In this document: positions 22,245 to 31,010 of the stretch, piece by piece
How positions within the stretch are numbered: the first letter of the stretch is position 1
Layout: each line of letters opens with the position of its first letter
Assembly: GCF_963678635.1 (NCBI RefSeq)
Contig: NC_087065.1
Span: forward strand, 3,770,534-3,834,533
Direction of reading: 5' to 3'
From: Symsagittifera roscoffensis
Taxonomy: Eukaryota; Xenacoelomorpha; Acoela; Convolutidae
DNA: 64,000 nt
The notes under the pieces: generated by a model
The model's database searches: none
Told to the model about the DNA's origin: nothing
Seen by the model: only the letters and a program-made list of their open reading frames with translations
Position numbers and translations under genes: made by a program

Positions 22245-22571
22245 CTAACAGTTTTGGAATCTCAAAATTTACCAAAATTGCAAGATTTGGATACAGAATC
22301 ACAAATTTCTCAATTTGAGTGGACTTTGCATAATGGAAGACGAAAAATTTTTCTAAGTTATTGTTCAGATATTAAAAAAATAGATATTATAGAGTATCGT
22401 AGAAAAAGAAACACTTGGAAGAACAATCAGAATTTTCAGTTGGAAAAAAAAGAGTCTGATAATTTGGTTGATTTTATCCCCTCAGTTTTGTCTTATGTAG
22501 AAACATTCAAAAAAACTTGTATCATTATTGACAAATGCACTGTAGAAAATGAACGTTCAGAAATTGAATGA
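22245..22571 (+). CDS. Unrecognised ORF spanning the module breakpoint, about 105 codons
   Basis: The frame is open from 22245 to the stop at 22571 without an ATG at its start. An acceptor-like ACTAACAG at 22244-22251 suggests it could be a 3' exon, or that the 5' end is damaged. The product is mixed in charge (FEWTLHNGRRKIFLSYC, IDIIEYRRKRNTWKNNQNF). The left breakpoint of the triplicated module (22464) cuts this frame after about 70 codons, so modules 2 and 3 carry only its last third. No function is assigned. Confidence 0.4.
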   Translation, partial: LTVLESQNLPKLQDLDTESQISQFEWTLHNGRRKIFLSYCSDIKKIDIIEYRRKRNTWKNNQNFQLEKKESDNLVDFIPSVLSYVETFKKTCIIIDKCTVENERSEIE

Positions 22572-22665
22572 AATTCTCAGAAATTTTGATTTGATAAAGC
22601 ATGAATTTTCACAAAAAGAAAAAATTACTTTCTTAATACCTGTATTGTTTTGGACCCAAACATAA
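22549..22665 (+). CDS. Small 38-aa ORF, module copy 1
   Basis: A short ATG-initiated frame (MNVQKLNEILRNF at the start, then IPVLFWTQT at the end) overlaps the end of the 22245-22571 ORF in another frame. Its C-terminus is hydrophobic. It is preserved in all three module copies, but these are too similar to prove selection. It may instead be the N-terminal part of the following 89-aa ORF in a shifted frame. Confidence 0.3.
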   Translation: MNVQKLNEILRNFDLIKHEFSQKEKITFLIPVLFWTQT

Positions 22666-22676
22666 ATTTGAAAGAA

Positions 22677-22946
22677 ATGAACCAAAAATTTCCTTTTGGG
22701 GGCTTAATTGGATACGGAAATTCTTGTATGCATTACTTTTTTGCAAATTCGAAAATTTTCAGACTTCATGCAATTTTACAAGATGCAGCTGGATCTGTGA
22801 ATTCTACTACTTATAAGGGACCTGGTTATTGTTATGTTTTACCTAGATTTCCAAGTTCTTGTTTTCTTGGTCACGTGACTGGATTAATTTTCTGTTTGTA
22901 TGTTAAAATTTTTGCTTCATCAGTATATGCATTGTTCGATTGTTAG
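22677..22946 (+). CDS. Unrecognised Cys/Gly-rich 89-aa protein, module copy 1
   Basis: The ATG at 22677 is the first in a frame that is open from 22650. The product has GGLIGYGNSCMHYFF, a DAAGS stretch, YKGPGYCYVLPRF and a hydrophobic C-terminus (GLIFCLYVKIFASSVYALF) that could span a membrane. GNS and GPG phrases recall parvovirus-type phospholipase loops, but the required HD pair is absent, so that idea is not supported. It precedes the exonuclease-like gene by about 40 bases. Confidence 0.45.
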   Translation: MNQKFPFGGLIGYGNSCMHYFFANSKIFRLHAILQDAAGSVNSTTYKGPGYCYVLPRFPSSCFLGHVTGLIFCLYVKIFASSVYALFDC

Positions 22947-22985
22947 TTATTCTAACAAAAATTTTCAGCGAAAACAGTTACCATT

Positions 22986-23440
22986 ATGAGTTTAGTTGTT
23001 TTGGATATTGAGTGTATTGAAAACAAAATAGTTAAAGAGTTGGACAAACTGTGGGATATTCCTTTCTTCCTCCCAAAAAGTTCAAAGCTACATCTCAGTC
23101 TGCTTGGTGTACAAAGCATCTTCATGGAATCAATTGGAACAGTGGCTATGAAAAATATACTGAGCTTGAAAAAATATTGAAAAAACTAAAAGCTCCAGAA
23201 ACGGAGTTTTTTGCAAAAGGTTATGAAAAATGTAAAATTCTGTCAGAAATTTTGGAAACAAAGGTTACAAACTTGGATGACTACGCATGTCCAAAAGTTC
23301 AGAATTTGATTTTCAAAGATGAGGAATTCGATTGGAGGTGTAGCAACTACCCATTTCGTCATGCAAATACTCTTCATTGTGCAGAAAGAAAAGCATTTGC
23401 ATACGGAACATGGACTCGATGTTTTTTTAATAAATTGTAA
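22986..23440 (+). pseudogene. Exonuclease-like (RNase H fold?) Polinton protein, frameshifted, copy 1
   Basis: The ATG at 22986 follows an AAAATTTTCAG acceptor-like site by 17 bases. The N-terminal frame reads MSLVVLDIECIENKIVKELD, with a D-x-E pair like DEDD exonuclease motif I. The sense then passes near 23050 to a second frame (to 23440) containing CTKHLHGINWNSGYEKY, FFAKGYEKCKIL, NLDDYACPKVQNL and a C/H-rich end (RHANTLHCAERKAFAYGTW). The family, widespread next to mobile elements in invertebrates, has this order of HGI-W, KG-EK, NL--CP and C-terminal Cys/His. The nuclease role is inferred. The same frameshift is in all copies. Confidence 0.5.
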
Positions 23441-23520
23441 ATTACCTTAATACTTTTGTAATATCGTGTTTTTGAAATTTAAATGTTAATCATTATCAAT
23501 TTTTTCATTCCAGAGTTGAG

Positions 23521-23784
23521 ATGGGAGATGAATGTGACAAGCAATTAAATTTAGGAAATTTTGTTTTTGATGAAGAGAATCATGAACGAAAATCTTGGAA
23601 GTTTTTTGGACGTACGTGTAATATATCTCTCGTAGTGTTTATGTGCCAATTTTTTGTCATAGTTTTAATGCTAGCTTGTCCAATCGTTTGAATAATGTTA
23701 TCCACTACATGTGAAGAAACAACTGTTTGGGTAGCAATTTTATCAAGTACAGTCGGTTATATTTTACCTTCTCCAAAGCTATGA
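23521..23784 (+). pseudogene. Two-TM protein, module copy 1, nonsense mutation
   Basis: This copy equals the 87-aa membrane protein of copies 2 and 3 but has TGA at 23689-23691 where they have CGA, truncating it within or just after the first membrane helix. Other private changes lie nearby (CTCGTAGTGTTTATG). Confidence 0.75.
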
Positions 23785-24647
23785 ATAAAATAATTTCTAC
23801 CAAAAAACGAGTTTTTATTTCGCTAGTTTGACCGAGTGGATCTGGAAAAACACATCTTATTTTTGAGTGGTTAAAAATTGGTACATTTCAACCAAAACTT
23901 GACAAAATTTTTTGTTTTTATCAACATTATCAACCTCTTTATGGACAAATGCAAAGAAAAAACCTTAAGTTTATCCAACGATTTGACTTTGAACTGATTG
24001 AAAACCTTCCCAATAATGGAACAAAATACTTGTTTTTATTTGATGACTCTTGTGAAGAAATTTCAAATTCTAAGCAGTTTGTAAAAATTGCTACTGCTGG
24101 AAGACACAGGGGACTGAATACAATATATATTAAGCATAACTTGTTTCATCAAAGCAAATTGGGAAGAGATGTTGAGTTCCAAAATACACATATAGTCTTA
24201 TTCAAGTCACCGAGAGATGTTTTACAAATCAGTACATTAAATCAACAACTAGGTCTAGGATCACAATTGAAAGAGTGGTATCAAGATGCAACATCTATTC
24301 CTTATGGTCATTTACTCATTGATTTAACTCCAAAAACAGTTGATTCGCTAAGATATTGCACAAACAGTGGTTCAGTTCCATCAAAGTTTTATCTACCAGC
24401 AGGAACAGAAACTAAGTTTTTGGACGATGAGCATACAGTACGTCTCTATACTCCCAATATTTCAAACATTTTCCCAAAAACTTCAAAAACAATTCATTCT
24501 CCATTGTCCAAAATGTTTCATTCAATTCCTCAGCGAATGTCTAGTAAACTTACTACGAGGCGAGCTAAGGGATCTTCGAAAAGTAGACGTAGTAAAATAT
24601 CGACGAGAAATATCAGAACTCACACGAAGAAGAACTTCACTGCATAA
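23781..24647 (+). pseudogene. Polinton packaging ATPase, module copy 1, stop in Walker A
   Basis: ATG at 23781 with TGA at 23829-23831 (codon 17) in place of the first Walker A glycine (GGA in copies 2 and 3). The rest of the frame stays open to 24647, with Walker B (YLFLFDDS) preserved. A restart at an internal ATG would lack the P-loop, so this copy cannot supply ATPase. Confidence 0.85.
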
Positions 24648-24730
24648 AAGGAGAACTATTTTGAGCTCGCCAAAAGGCTTACAATTAATATCTGTTATCA
24701 CTCCTTTTGTCATTAAACGATTGACATAGT

Positions 24731-25078
24731 ATGGATCAATTTGTTCTAATTCCTTACTCAATTTATCAATCACAAAGCACACTTTCAAAAAAACCAAAAT
24801 TGGAACAAAAGCATGAAAAAGAGGAGATTGTACCAAACAATTTTGATTCTATTTACAGTGCTGTAAATGCAAAATTGAAAACGAGTAACAATAAGCACCT
24901 TATTGATTTAATTTTGAATTCTCCTAGAATTAGACTAAGTCAGTCAGAAAATATCATATTAGATAATCGAGACACAAAAGAATCAATTGTAGACTTTGTG
25001 TGTGCACTAAAGCGAAAAAATACCGCCTTTCCCGATATTCACCTTACCATTTTGGAAGCAACTCAAATTCCACCTTAA
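24731..25078 (+). CDS. Conserved Polinton 115-aa protein, module copy 1
   Basis: ATG at 24731. It starts MDQFVLIPYSIYQSQ, has a Lys/Glu-rich linker, then LIDLILNSPRIRLSQSENI and DFVCALKRKN, ending in LEATQIPP. I recall proteins with a start of the form MDQ(F/Y)VLIP and an ILNSPRIKLS block next to integrase or capsid genes in animal Polintons and adintoviruses; their function is unknown. It lies between the ATPase (84 bases upstream) and the integrase, on the same strand. No frameshift is seen in any copy. Confidence 0.6.
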   Translation: MDQFVLIPYSIYQSQSTLSKKPKLEQKHEKEEIVPNNFDSIYSAVNAKLKTSNNKHLIDLILNSPRIRLSQSENIILDNRDTKESIVDFVCALKRKNTAFPDIHLTILEATQIPP

Positions 25079-25094
25079 CTTGTTGCCAACAAGA

Positions 25095-25895
25095 ATGCCA
25101 AAGCGAAAGACAGAAGAACTTGGAATATACAAAATTTGGTCCCCCAATCAGACGTTTTCGAAGGCTTCAAGCATTTTTAAAATATATAAATGAAATTCGG
25201 TGTATGGATTTAGCAATTGTGGACAAACTAGCGAGTCAAAACAAGGGAGTCAAATATTTATTGGTTGCTGTTGATGTTTTTTCGCGATTTGTCAGAGTTC
25301 AAACAATGAAAGCTAAATATGCCAAAGACATTTTGCAAGCTTTCAAAAAAATGATTTCTCGAAAAAACACTCCTGAAAAGCTTTGGGTTGATAAAGGAAT
25401 GGAATATGGAGGAACTTTCAAAAAATTGTGCAAGGAAAAAAGCATTGAAGTTTACTCGACGATGAGTGAAACAAAAGCTGCATTTGCAGAGAGAGCCATT
25501 CAATCATTAAAACACATTATTTGCCGCTACATAGAAGATCATGGTGAAAAATTCATTAACAAGTTGCCGCAATTTGTGTCTACAATGAATTGTAGCATCA
25601 ATAGATCTATTGGGAAATCACCTAGAGAGGTCAAGAATACTGATTTCCTCTCAATTTTGCACAATAAACCTCCAACAATGTATAAGAAACTAAAATTCAA
25701 AGTTGGAGACAGAGTGAGAATTTCAAAGAATGATAATCCGTTCCGAAAAGGATGTAAACCACAATTTACAGATGAAATTTTTGAAATTTCGGCGGTCTCT
25801 ACAAAAAAGCCTCTACATACAGCATCAAAGATCTCGACAAAGAAGAAATTCTGGAAAAATTTTATGAAAAAGAGCTTAGAAAATGTTCTGATTAA
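25095..25895 (+). pseudogene. Polinton integrase, frameshifted, module copy 1
   Basis: The protein is a DDE/RVE-fold integrase of the retroviral type that joins element ends to target DNA. The readable core has MDLAIVD (first Asp), FSRFVRVQTM, WVDKGMEYGG (second Asp), SETKAAFAERAIQSLK (catalytic Glu) and RSIGKSPREV, followed by an SH3-like FKVGDRVRISKND. An ATG at 25095 gives a plausible N-terminus in another frame, so a slip occurs near 25150. A second slip near 25817 puts the native end (TYSIKDLD-like, stop at 25893-25895) out of frame; the core frame instead reads on into the next gene. Both slips are shared by all copies. Confidence 0.88.
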
Positions 25896-25938
25896 AGGTA
25901 AATCATTCTTTAAACTAAATTTCTACCGATCAGTTGTC

Positions 25939-26792
25939 ATGGATTCTTTCACTATTGAGTTGGTTTCCAACGCTTCTTTTATTTGTTATCCGAATAATAG
26001 TCTTAGTTCTTTCACAAATTTTCTACCTGAACAAATACATTTGAAAGGAGAATGGGAGGTTGCTAGTTCAGAAATATCATACCCTTCTTTGTACCAAAAT
26101 GTTACAGAGGGAAAGTTTACATTCGTAGATGGTAGAGAAAGTTTTGAGGAGAAAAGAAAGATTGTACCAATGAGCATTGAACCAGGATTGTATCCAAGTA
26201 TTGTTGATATAGTTGTAGCCATGAGTAACGTCTAGGAGCTCAAGTTTTTGAATAAAACGGAACCTATGTATCAGTAGATAAAATTACACAAAAAGTTGCT
26301 GTTCATTTACCTGAGAGTCAATCAGTGTTTATAATTCAGAGTGCTGAATTGAGCCACATTTTTGGTTGTGATTTAGAACAAAATAAAACAGGGGTTATAA
26401 TGAAAGGAAAAGGTCCACATTATCCTCAGTATTCTTACGACATTATAAGAATACATTCCCTAATGATATACAGTGATATTATAGAATATAACATAGTTGG
26501 TAATACAAAAATTCCCTTATTGCGTTGTATTCCATTTATCTCCAAAGTGAAGAGTGGAGATATAATTTCTACAGGACAGTACATGAATTACCAATCTTTT
26601 ACAAATTTACAGTTTAAAAAGCTGTTGAAAAATTCTTTCCATAGTATCAAGATAGAACTAAGAGATAGTACATGCGAAAAAATTCCTTTTGTGTCCGTAG
26701 GAATCAATCGAGTTGTTCTCTTGTTTCGCAAGATTTCGAATAATCATTTTGATTTAAACTTCATACGAAATGGTTGCTCAAAATTCAGCTGA
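25939..26792 (+). pseudogene. Polinton penton-like/minor capsid protein, split, module copy 1
   Basis: ATG at 25939 begins MDSFTIELVSNASF, followed by PNNSLSSFTNFLPE, GEWEVA and EISYPSLYQNVTEGKF. This start is the signature of a large conserved Polinton structural protein family (SNAS..., PNN.L..F...LP, L.G.WEV...EI.YP) that I associate with the penton/minor capsid role. TAG at 26233-26235 stops it. The C-terminal half resumes in another frame from about 26255 to 26792 (VFIIQSAELSHIFG, SDIIEYNIVGNTKIPLLRC, SIKIELRDSTCEKIPF). The break is common to all copies. Which capsid part it forms is from family knowledge, not from the sequence. Confidence 0.7.
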
Positions 26793-27144
26793 TTTGCCTA
26801 TTTTTCGAGGACATGCAAGACAGCGTGGAAGAGGTTTTGGAGCTCTTGCACAAATTCTTGGGAGAACTGCAATCCCCTTTATTAAAAAATATATAGTCCC
26901 AGCTGCGAAAAGAATTGGGGCAGATTTGTTTGAAATCGCTGCTCCAGAGATTGGGGAAGTTGTTAGTGGACGTAAAAAACTCAAAACATTTGCAAAAGAT
27001 GTGGGAACAAAAACAGTTCGGAAACAATTGGGAGGTGGAAAAAAGAAATCTAAGCGTAGAGCAGATAGAACCAGATCCATTTCTCAAAAAATTAGATCGA
27101 AAAACAGTCGCTCTCGCACAGACATTTTTGACAATATAAAATGA
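26770..27144 (+). CDS. Basic virion-core-like protein, 124 aa, module copy 1
   Basis: ATG at 26770, overlapping the end of the penton-like frame. The protein starts with IFRGHARQRGRGFGALAQI, has an amphipathic middle (AIPFIKKYIVPAAKRIG), then GRKKLKTFAKDVGTKTV and a very basic tail (GGGKKKSKRRADRTRS), ending DIFDNIK. Small basic proteins with a GH-RGRG start and a Lys-rich end recur in Polintons and adintoviruses and recall adenovirus core or pVI-type proteins. The stop overlaps the capsid start in an ATGA (27141-27144). It is intact. Confidence 0.6.
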   Translation: MVAQNSADLPIFRGHARQRGRGFGALAQILGRTAIPFIKKYIVPAAKRIGADLFEIAAPEIGEVVSGRKKLKTFAKDVGTKTVRKQLGGGKKKSKRRADRTRSISQKIRSKNSRSRTDIFDNIK

Positions 27145-28494
27145 GTGTAAACCAAAGCCATTTTCGGTACGGGGCTTTTACAAATTCTTCACTGGAGATT
27201 TTTGATAAAGTCCCAGTTTTGGAAACAATTATGTCATCTTACACACAAGAAGTATTCCCCAGTACTTCTCTGGATGAAAGCAGTATTGAGTTTGAATTTG
27301 AAACGAATCGTACCTCTACTTGGATATGCGTGATACCCATCTTAGCTTAAAGCTTCAACTATTTAAAGGAAGATTGTTTGATGCTTTCAAAAAAGAAAAA
27401 GCAGAACATAAAGCAAAATCGGAGGAAGATTCAGATGAGGAACCACAAACTTACTTAACTTATGTAAACAATCTACTACATTCTCTATTCTCCAACTGTG
27501 AAGTTTATTTTAACAATACAATGGTTTACAATGCCAATGGATTATATCCTCATAAGGCACAGATATCGAACGAATTCAACTCGTCAGCAGTGAGTAATAA
27601 AAGAATTCTTGCTTGTCATGGATACAGTTTTGAAGAAAATCCTGATGCATTTGATATGTATCCATTCACTGATAGAGCAAATTTCTTGGGAACAGGGATA
27701 ACTTTTTCACTCTATGGGAGGCTCGCCATTGATTTGTTTACTTGCGAAAAACTGTTGCCACCAAATACCAAAGTTCGAATTAAACTTATTCGAGCTAGAC
27801 CTAATTTTTACATGTTATCTGATAATCCAAATGTCAGTCTGAAAATAGTTGATTGTTCGTTGTTTACTAGATTTTAGTTGCTGAACCTAATCATCAATAC
27901 TTGCAATGGAATCTGGAAAGAGAACCTGCTCAATACAATTACATGGAAACTATAGCAAGAACTTTTATCATTCCATCTCGTCAAAACCAATTCATACAAG
28001 AAAATATATTCAATAACGCTCCAATAAGAAGAGTAGCTGTTGCAATGAATACAAATTCAGCTGTTGCAGGTTCTTTTCATGAAAATCCTTTCAACTATCA
28101 GCAATTTCAATTAAGAGAACTTAGAATTATTTGGGGTGGAAGAGCAATTGTTTCATTAGATACAACTTCTCCTTGTCGACCTTATGTTACAACAATGAAA
28201 GCAATGCAGTTTAACGAAGATTTCCCAGCTCTTCCTATGGAAGATTTTCAAAATCACTATATTCTAGTTTTTGACTTGACTTCACTACAGGATGCTGCTG
28301 AACAGTTGCATTATCCAGAACTTAGTGGAGAAAGCTTGAGATTAGAAATGTTTTTTCAGTTTCCCTTGGAGCAAGTAACGGAAGTGATAGTCTTGGGAGA
28401 AAGACTATCAAATGTTCAAATTGACAAATTTGGAGCAGTCGCTAAAAATGTTTTAATTTTTTTGAGTTTTCAGGTTCCTACAAAAATATTGTAG
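27141..28494 (+). pseudogene. Polinton major capsid protein (double jelly roll), broken, copy 1
   Basis: ATG at 27141. The protein is recognisable in three frames: 27141-27350 (SVNQSHFRYGAFTNSSLEIF), 27320-27877 (YVNNLLHSLFSNCEVYFNN, NGLYPHKAQI) and 27876-28494 (ARTFIIPSRQNQFIQEN, RRVAVAMNTN). The V-NN-LHSLFS-VEV-N block and the ARTFIIP..QN block are typical of Polinton double-jelly-roll capsid proteins. Slips near 27318 and 27873 are in all three copies. In copy 1 alone, one extra T in the GTTTTAAT stretch near 28450 removes the stop used in copies 2 and 3 (GTTTAG), and the frame runs on to 28494. Confidence 0.85.
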
Positions 28495-28707
28495 CTTTTT
28501 TGGAACTTTTCATTGTGGTTGTCTCTGTTCTATATATTTGTTTTTCTTCAGACCTAAATACCAGAAAAAGCAGCTAATGAATGCTGTTTAATTGAAAACC
28601 CAAGATATTTCTTCAACCTAGACTGTAAATCAGTGTTCAACAAGTTTTGTCCAGTTCGCAAGTTTTGTGTATGGGACTTTGTTGATTCAGTACCTAAATG
28701 CGAGTAA
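28448..28707 (+). pseudogene. Small membrane/Cys-rich ORF remnant, module copy 1
   Basis: Counterpart of the ORF described at 35674. Here the ATG is followed directly by TAA (ATGTTTTAA), so the hydrophobic part is not translated from it. The Cys-rich part (ANECCLIENPRYFFNLDCKS) keeps a sense codon (AAG) where copies 2 and 3 have TAG. Confidence 0.4.
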
Positions 28708-28797
28708 GTCATTAACTTCAGAATTTTCCATCCTAAATTACAATATCAAACTTTCTATTTCTTTGTTTTAGATGTAAATCAGCAAACGTTTGCGAAA

Positions 28798-29196
28798 ATG
28801 GATAATTTTTTACTTCTGCAAATTATTGAAAGAATTCCTGAACTCAGGTTCAAGCACATGGGATTTTACCCCTCTGATAAAGTACCTCAACTAACAAAAT
28901 ACTCTTTTGCAATTGTTAACTCAGCTCCAAGCAATGATAGAGGGGAGCACTGGATCATGATGGCTCGATTGGATAAAACTTACTATTTTGCTGATTCTTT
29001 GGGTCGGAAAAGAACAACTTATTCCTTTCTAACAAAAAAGTATCGGCGAATGGTTCCTCGAAAGCTACAAAAAACTGAAATTTTGTGTGGATTTTACGCA
29101 ATTTATTCAGCATTTCTTCTTTTTAAATTCTACCAGACAAACTTGAATAATCTTCATGATGTGCATGTTTTGAATTTTATAAGTAATTTTATGTAA
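28798..29196 (+). CDS. Adenovirus-type cysteine protease (adenain-like), copy 1
   Basis: This C5/Ulp1-fold protease would cleave capsid precursors during virion maturation. ATG at 28798 opens 132 codons with no internal stop. The catalytic His is in GEHWIMMARL (about residue 50), the acidic partner in YYFADSLG (about 65), the Gln-loop region in MVPRKLQ, and the nucleophile Cys in ILCGFYAIYSAFLLF (about 97). A TTTGTTTTAG acceptor-like site lies 26 bases before the ATG. It is somewhat shorter than most relatives, so an upstream exon is possible. It is the last gene before the TIR. Confidence 0.85.
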   Translation: MDNFLLLQIIERIPELRFKHMGFYPSDKVPQLTKYSFAIVNSAPSNDRGEHWIMMARLDKTYYFADSLGRKRTTYSFLTKKYRRMVPRKLQKTEILCGFYAIYSAFLLFKFYQTNLNNLHDVHVLNFISNFM

Positions 29197-29229
29197 GTTT
29201 GTAGTTTTTTCATTTGTAAGTGTAAATTA

Positions 29230-29689
29230 TGGCAGTAAGTTTTTTATACGATACATTGATTTATATATTTTCATTGTAATTTAATTTTTTTCTCTCGAAA
29301 AATTTGATTTTTTTTGAAGTCTCTGTAGGTTTCAGCATTGTTTCAATTAGATAGAAAGTAAAATTATCGTTTCAAATAGATAGAAAGTAAGATTATTTAA
29401 TAAATTAGGTCAAATAATAGCTAACCTTATCGTGTTTTGAAGTTTTTTTGAAAATTTTTTCCTAAAAATTCCAAGTTTTTACCCAAAAACTCTTACCATT
29501 GACTGACCATGTACCAAAAAACTAATTAAAAGTCCTTCATTGCACAATCTACACGTAATTAACCTTCGATATTTACAAGTTAGTTAACACGCGCCAACAT
29601 TTTTGCGAAAAAACTAGACAAAAACCAAAACAATTACATTTTTCTTTCTCTTACCATCACACTGAAACCTTACCGTCGGTATTCCCTAT
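29230..29689. repeat. Partial right TIR at the end of module copy 1
   Basis: The sequence matches about 43683-44142 of the true right TIR but lacks the outer 133 bases. It ends CGGTATTCCCTAT and is joined directly to the start of module copy 2. It has the same AGATAGAAAGTAA(A/G)ATTAT duplication as the other copies. Confidence 0.85.
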
Positions 29690-29774
29690 TTGGTTGATTT
29701 TATCCCCTCAGTTTTGTCTTATGTAGAAACAGTCAAAAAAACTTGTATTATTATTGACAAATGCACTGTAGAAA

Positions 29775-29891
29775 ATGAACGTTCAGAAATTGAATGAAAT
29801 TCTCAGAAATTTTGATTTGATAAAGCATGAATTTTCACAAAAAGAAAAAATTACTTTCTTAATACCTGTATTGTTTTGGACCCAAACATAA
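29775..29891 (+). CDS. Small 38-aa ORF, module copy 2
   Basis: Same frame as at 22549, intact, overlapping the truncated end of the breakpoint ORF. Coding status is doubtful. Confidence 0.3.
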   Translation: MNVQKLNEILRNFDLIKHEFSQKEKITFLIPVLFWTQT

Positions 29892-29902
29892 ATTTGAAAG
29901 AA

Positions 29903-30172
29903 ATGAACCAAAAATTTCCTTTTGGGGGCTTAATTGGATACGGAAATTCTTGTATGCATTACTTTTTTGCAAATTCGAAAATTTTCAGACTTCATGCAAT
30001 TTTACAAGATGCAGCTGGATCTGTGAATTCTACTACTTATAAGGGACCTGGTTATTGTTATGTTTTACCTAGATTTCCAAGTTCTTGTTTTCTTGGTCAC
30101 GTGACTGGATTAATTTTCTGTTTGTATGTTAAAATTTTTGCTTCATCAGTATATGCATTGTTCGATTGTTAG
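29903..30172 (+). CDS. Cys/Gly-rich 89-aa protein, module copy 2
   Basis: Identical in sequence to the product at 22677; ATG at 29903. No copy-specific change was seen. Confidence 0.45.
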   Translation: MNQKFPFGGLIGYGNSCMHYFFANSKIFRLHAILQDAAGSVNSTTYKGPGYCYVLPRFPSSCFLGHVTGLIFCLYVKIFASSVYALFDC

Positions 30173-30211
30173 TTATTCTAACAAAAAATTTCAGCGAAAA
30201 CAGTTACCATC

Positions 30212-30666
30212 ATGAGTCTAGTTGTTTTGGATATTGAGTGTATTGAAAACAAAATAGTTAAAGAGTTGGACAAACTGTGGGATATTCCTTTCTTCCTCCC
30301 AAAAAGTTCAAAGCTACATCTCAGTCTGTTTGGTGTACAAAGCATCTTCATGGAATCAATTGGAACAGTGGCTATGAAAAATATACTGAGCTTGAAAAAA
30401 TATTGAAAAAACTAAAAGCTCCAGAAACGGAGTTTTTTGCAAAAGGTTATGAAAAATGTAAAATTCTGTCAGAAATTTTGGAAACAAAGGTTACAAACTT
30501 GGATGACTACGCATGTCCAAAAGTTCAGAATTTGATTTTCAAAGATGAGGAATTCGATTGGAGGTGTAGCAACTACCCATTTCGTCATGCAAATACTCTT
30601 CATTGTGCAGAAAGAAAAGCATTTGCATACGGAACATGGACTCGATGTTTTTTTAATAAATTGTAA
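30212..30666 (+). pseudogene. Exonuclease-like protein, frameshifted, module copy 2
   Basis: ATG at 30212. It keeps the D-x-E start and the frame slip near 30277 found in copy 1. Private substitutions change a Leu to Phe and an Ala to Val near the slip. Confidence 0.5.
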
Positions 30667-30746
30667 ATTACCTTAATACTTTTGTAATATCGTGTTTTTG
30701 AAATTTAAATGTTAATCATTATCAATTTTTTCATTCCAGAGTTGAG

Positions 30747-31010
30747 ATGGGAGATGAATGTGACAAGCAATTAAATTTAGGAAATTTTGTTTTTGATGAA
30801 GAGAATCATGAACGAAAATCTTGGAAGTTTTTTGGACGTACGTGTAATATATCTCTTTTAGTGTTTATTTGCCAATTTTTTGTCATAGTTTTAATGCTAG
30901 CTTTTCCAATCGTTCGAATAATGTTATCCACTACATGTGAAGAAACAACTGTTTGGGTAGCAATTTTATCAAGTACAGTCGGTTATATTTTACCTTCTCC
31001 AAAGCTATGA
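30747..31010 (+). CDS. Two-TM Polinton membrane protein, 87 aa, module copy 2
   Basis: ATG at 30747, seven bases after a TTTCATTCCAG acceptor-like site. The first 33 residues are hydrophilic (MGDECDKQLNLGNFVFDEEN). Two hydrophobic helices follow: CNISLLVFICQFFVIVLMLA at about 33-55 and VWVAILSSTVGYILPSP at about 68-84, separated by STTCEETT. The end GYILPSPKL and the C-E-TTVWVA block recur in Polinton/adintovirus small membrane proteins, whose role is unknown. Its stop overlaps the ATPase start in an ATGA (31007-31010), so both probably come from one transcript. Confidence 0.65.
   Translation: MGDECDKQLNLGNFVFDEENHERKSWKFFGRTCNISLLVFICQFFVIVLMLAFPIVRIMLSTTCEETTVWVAILSSTVGYILPSPKL

Larger units (their letters stand above)
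22464..29689 (+). repeat. Polinton morphogenesis module, copy 1 (7226 bp)
   Basis: This is the first of three direct copies. It begins at TTGGTTGATTTTATC inside the ORF ending at 22571 and ends at CGGTATTCCCTAT inside a partial right TIR. All gene positions recur exactly 7226 bases later. It is the most decayed copy, with private stops in the 87-aa membrane protein and the ATPase and a lost capsid stop. Confidence 0.95.

Noticed and set aside
22677-22946. Phospholipase A2 (parvovirus-type) reading of the 89-aa protein
   Set aside because: It has GNS and GPG phrases but lacks the HD-x-x-Y catalytic block.
24522-24836. Minus-strand 104-codon ORFs opposite the ATPase end (also at 31748 and 38974)
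   Set aside because: They are antisense shadows of the ATPase tail and of the 115-aa protein gene; no domain.
25866-26235. Apparent fusion of integrase with the penton-like protein in one 411-codon frame
   Set aside because: The native integrase end lies in another frame after a slip, and the penton-like gene has its own ATG at 25939; the fusion is accidental.
26778-27087. Two overlapping minus-strand ORFs of 100 codons opposite the core-like protein
   Set aside because: They exist only because the basic protein's codon use leaves the opposite frames open; repeated by the triplication, not by selection.
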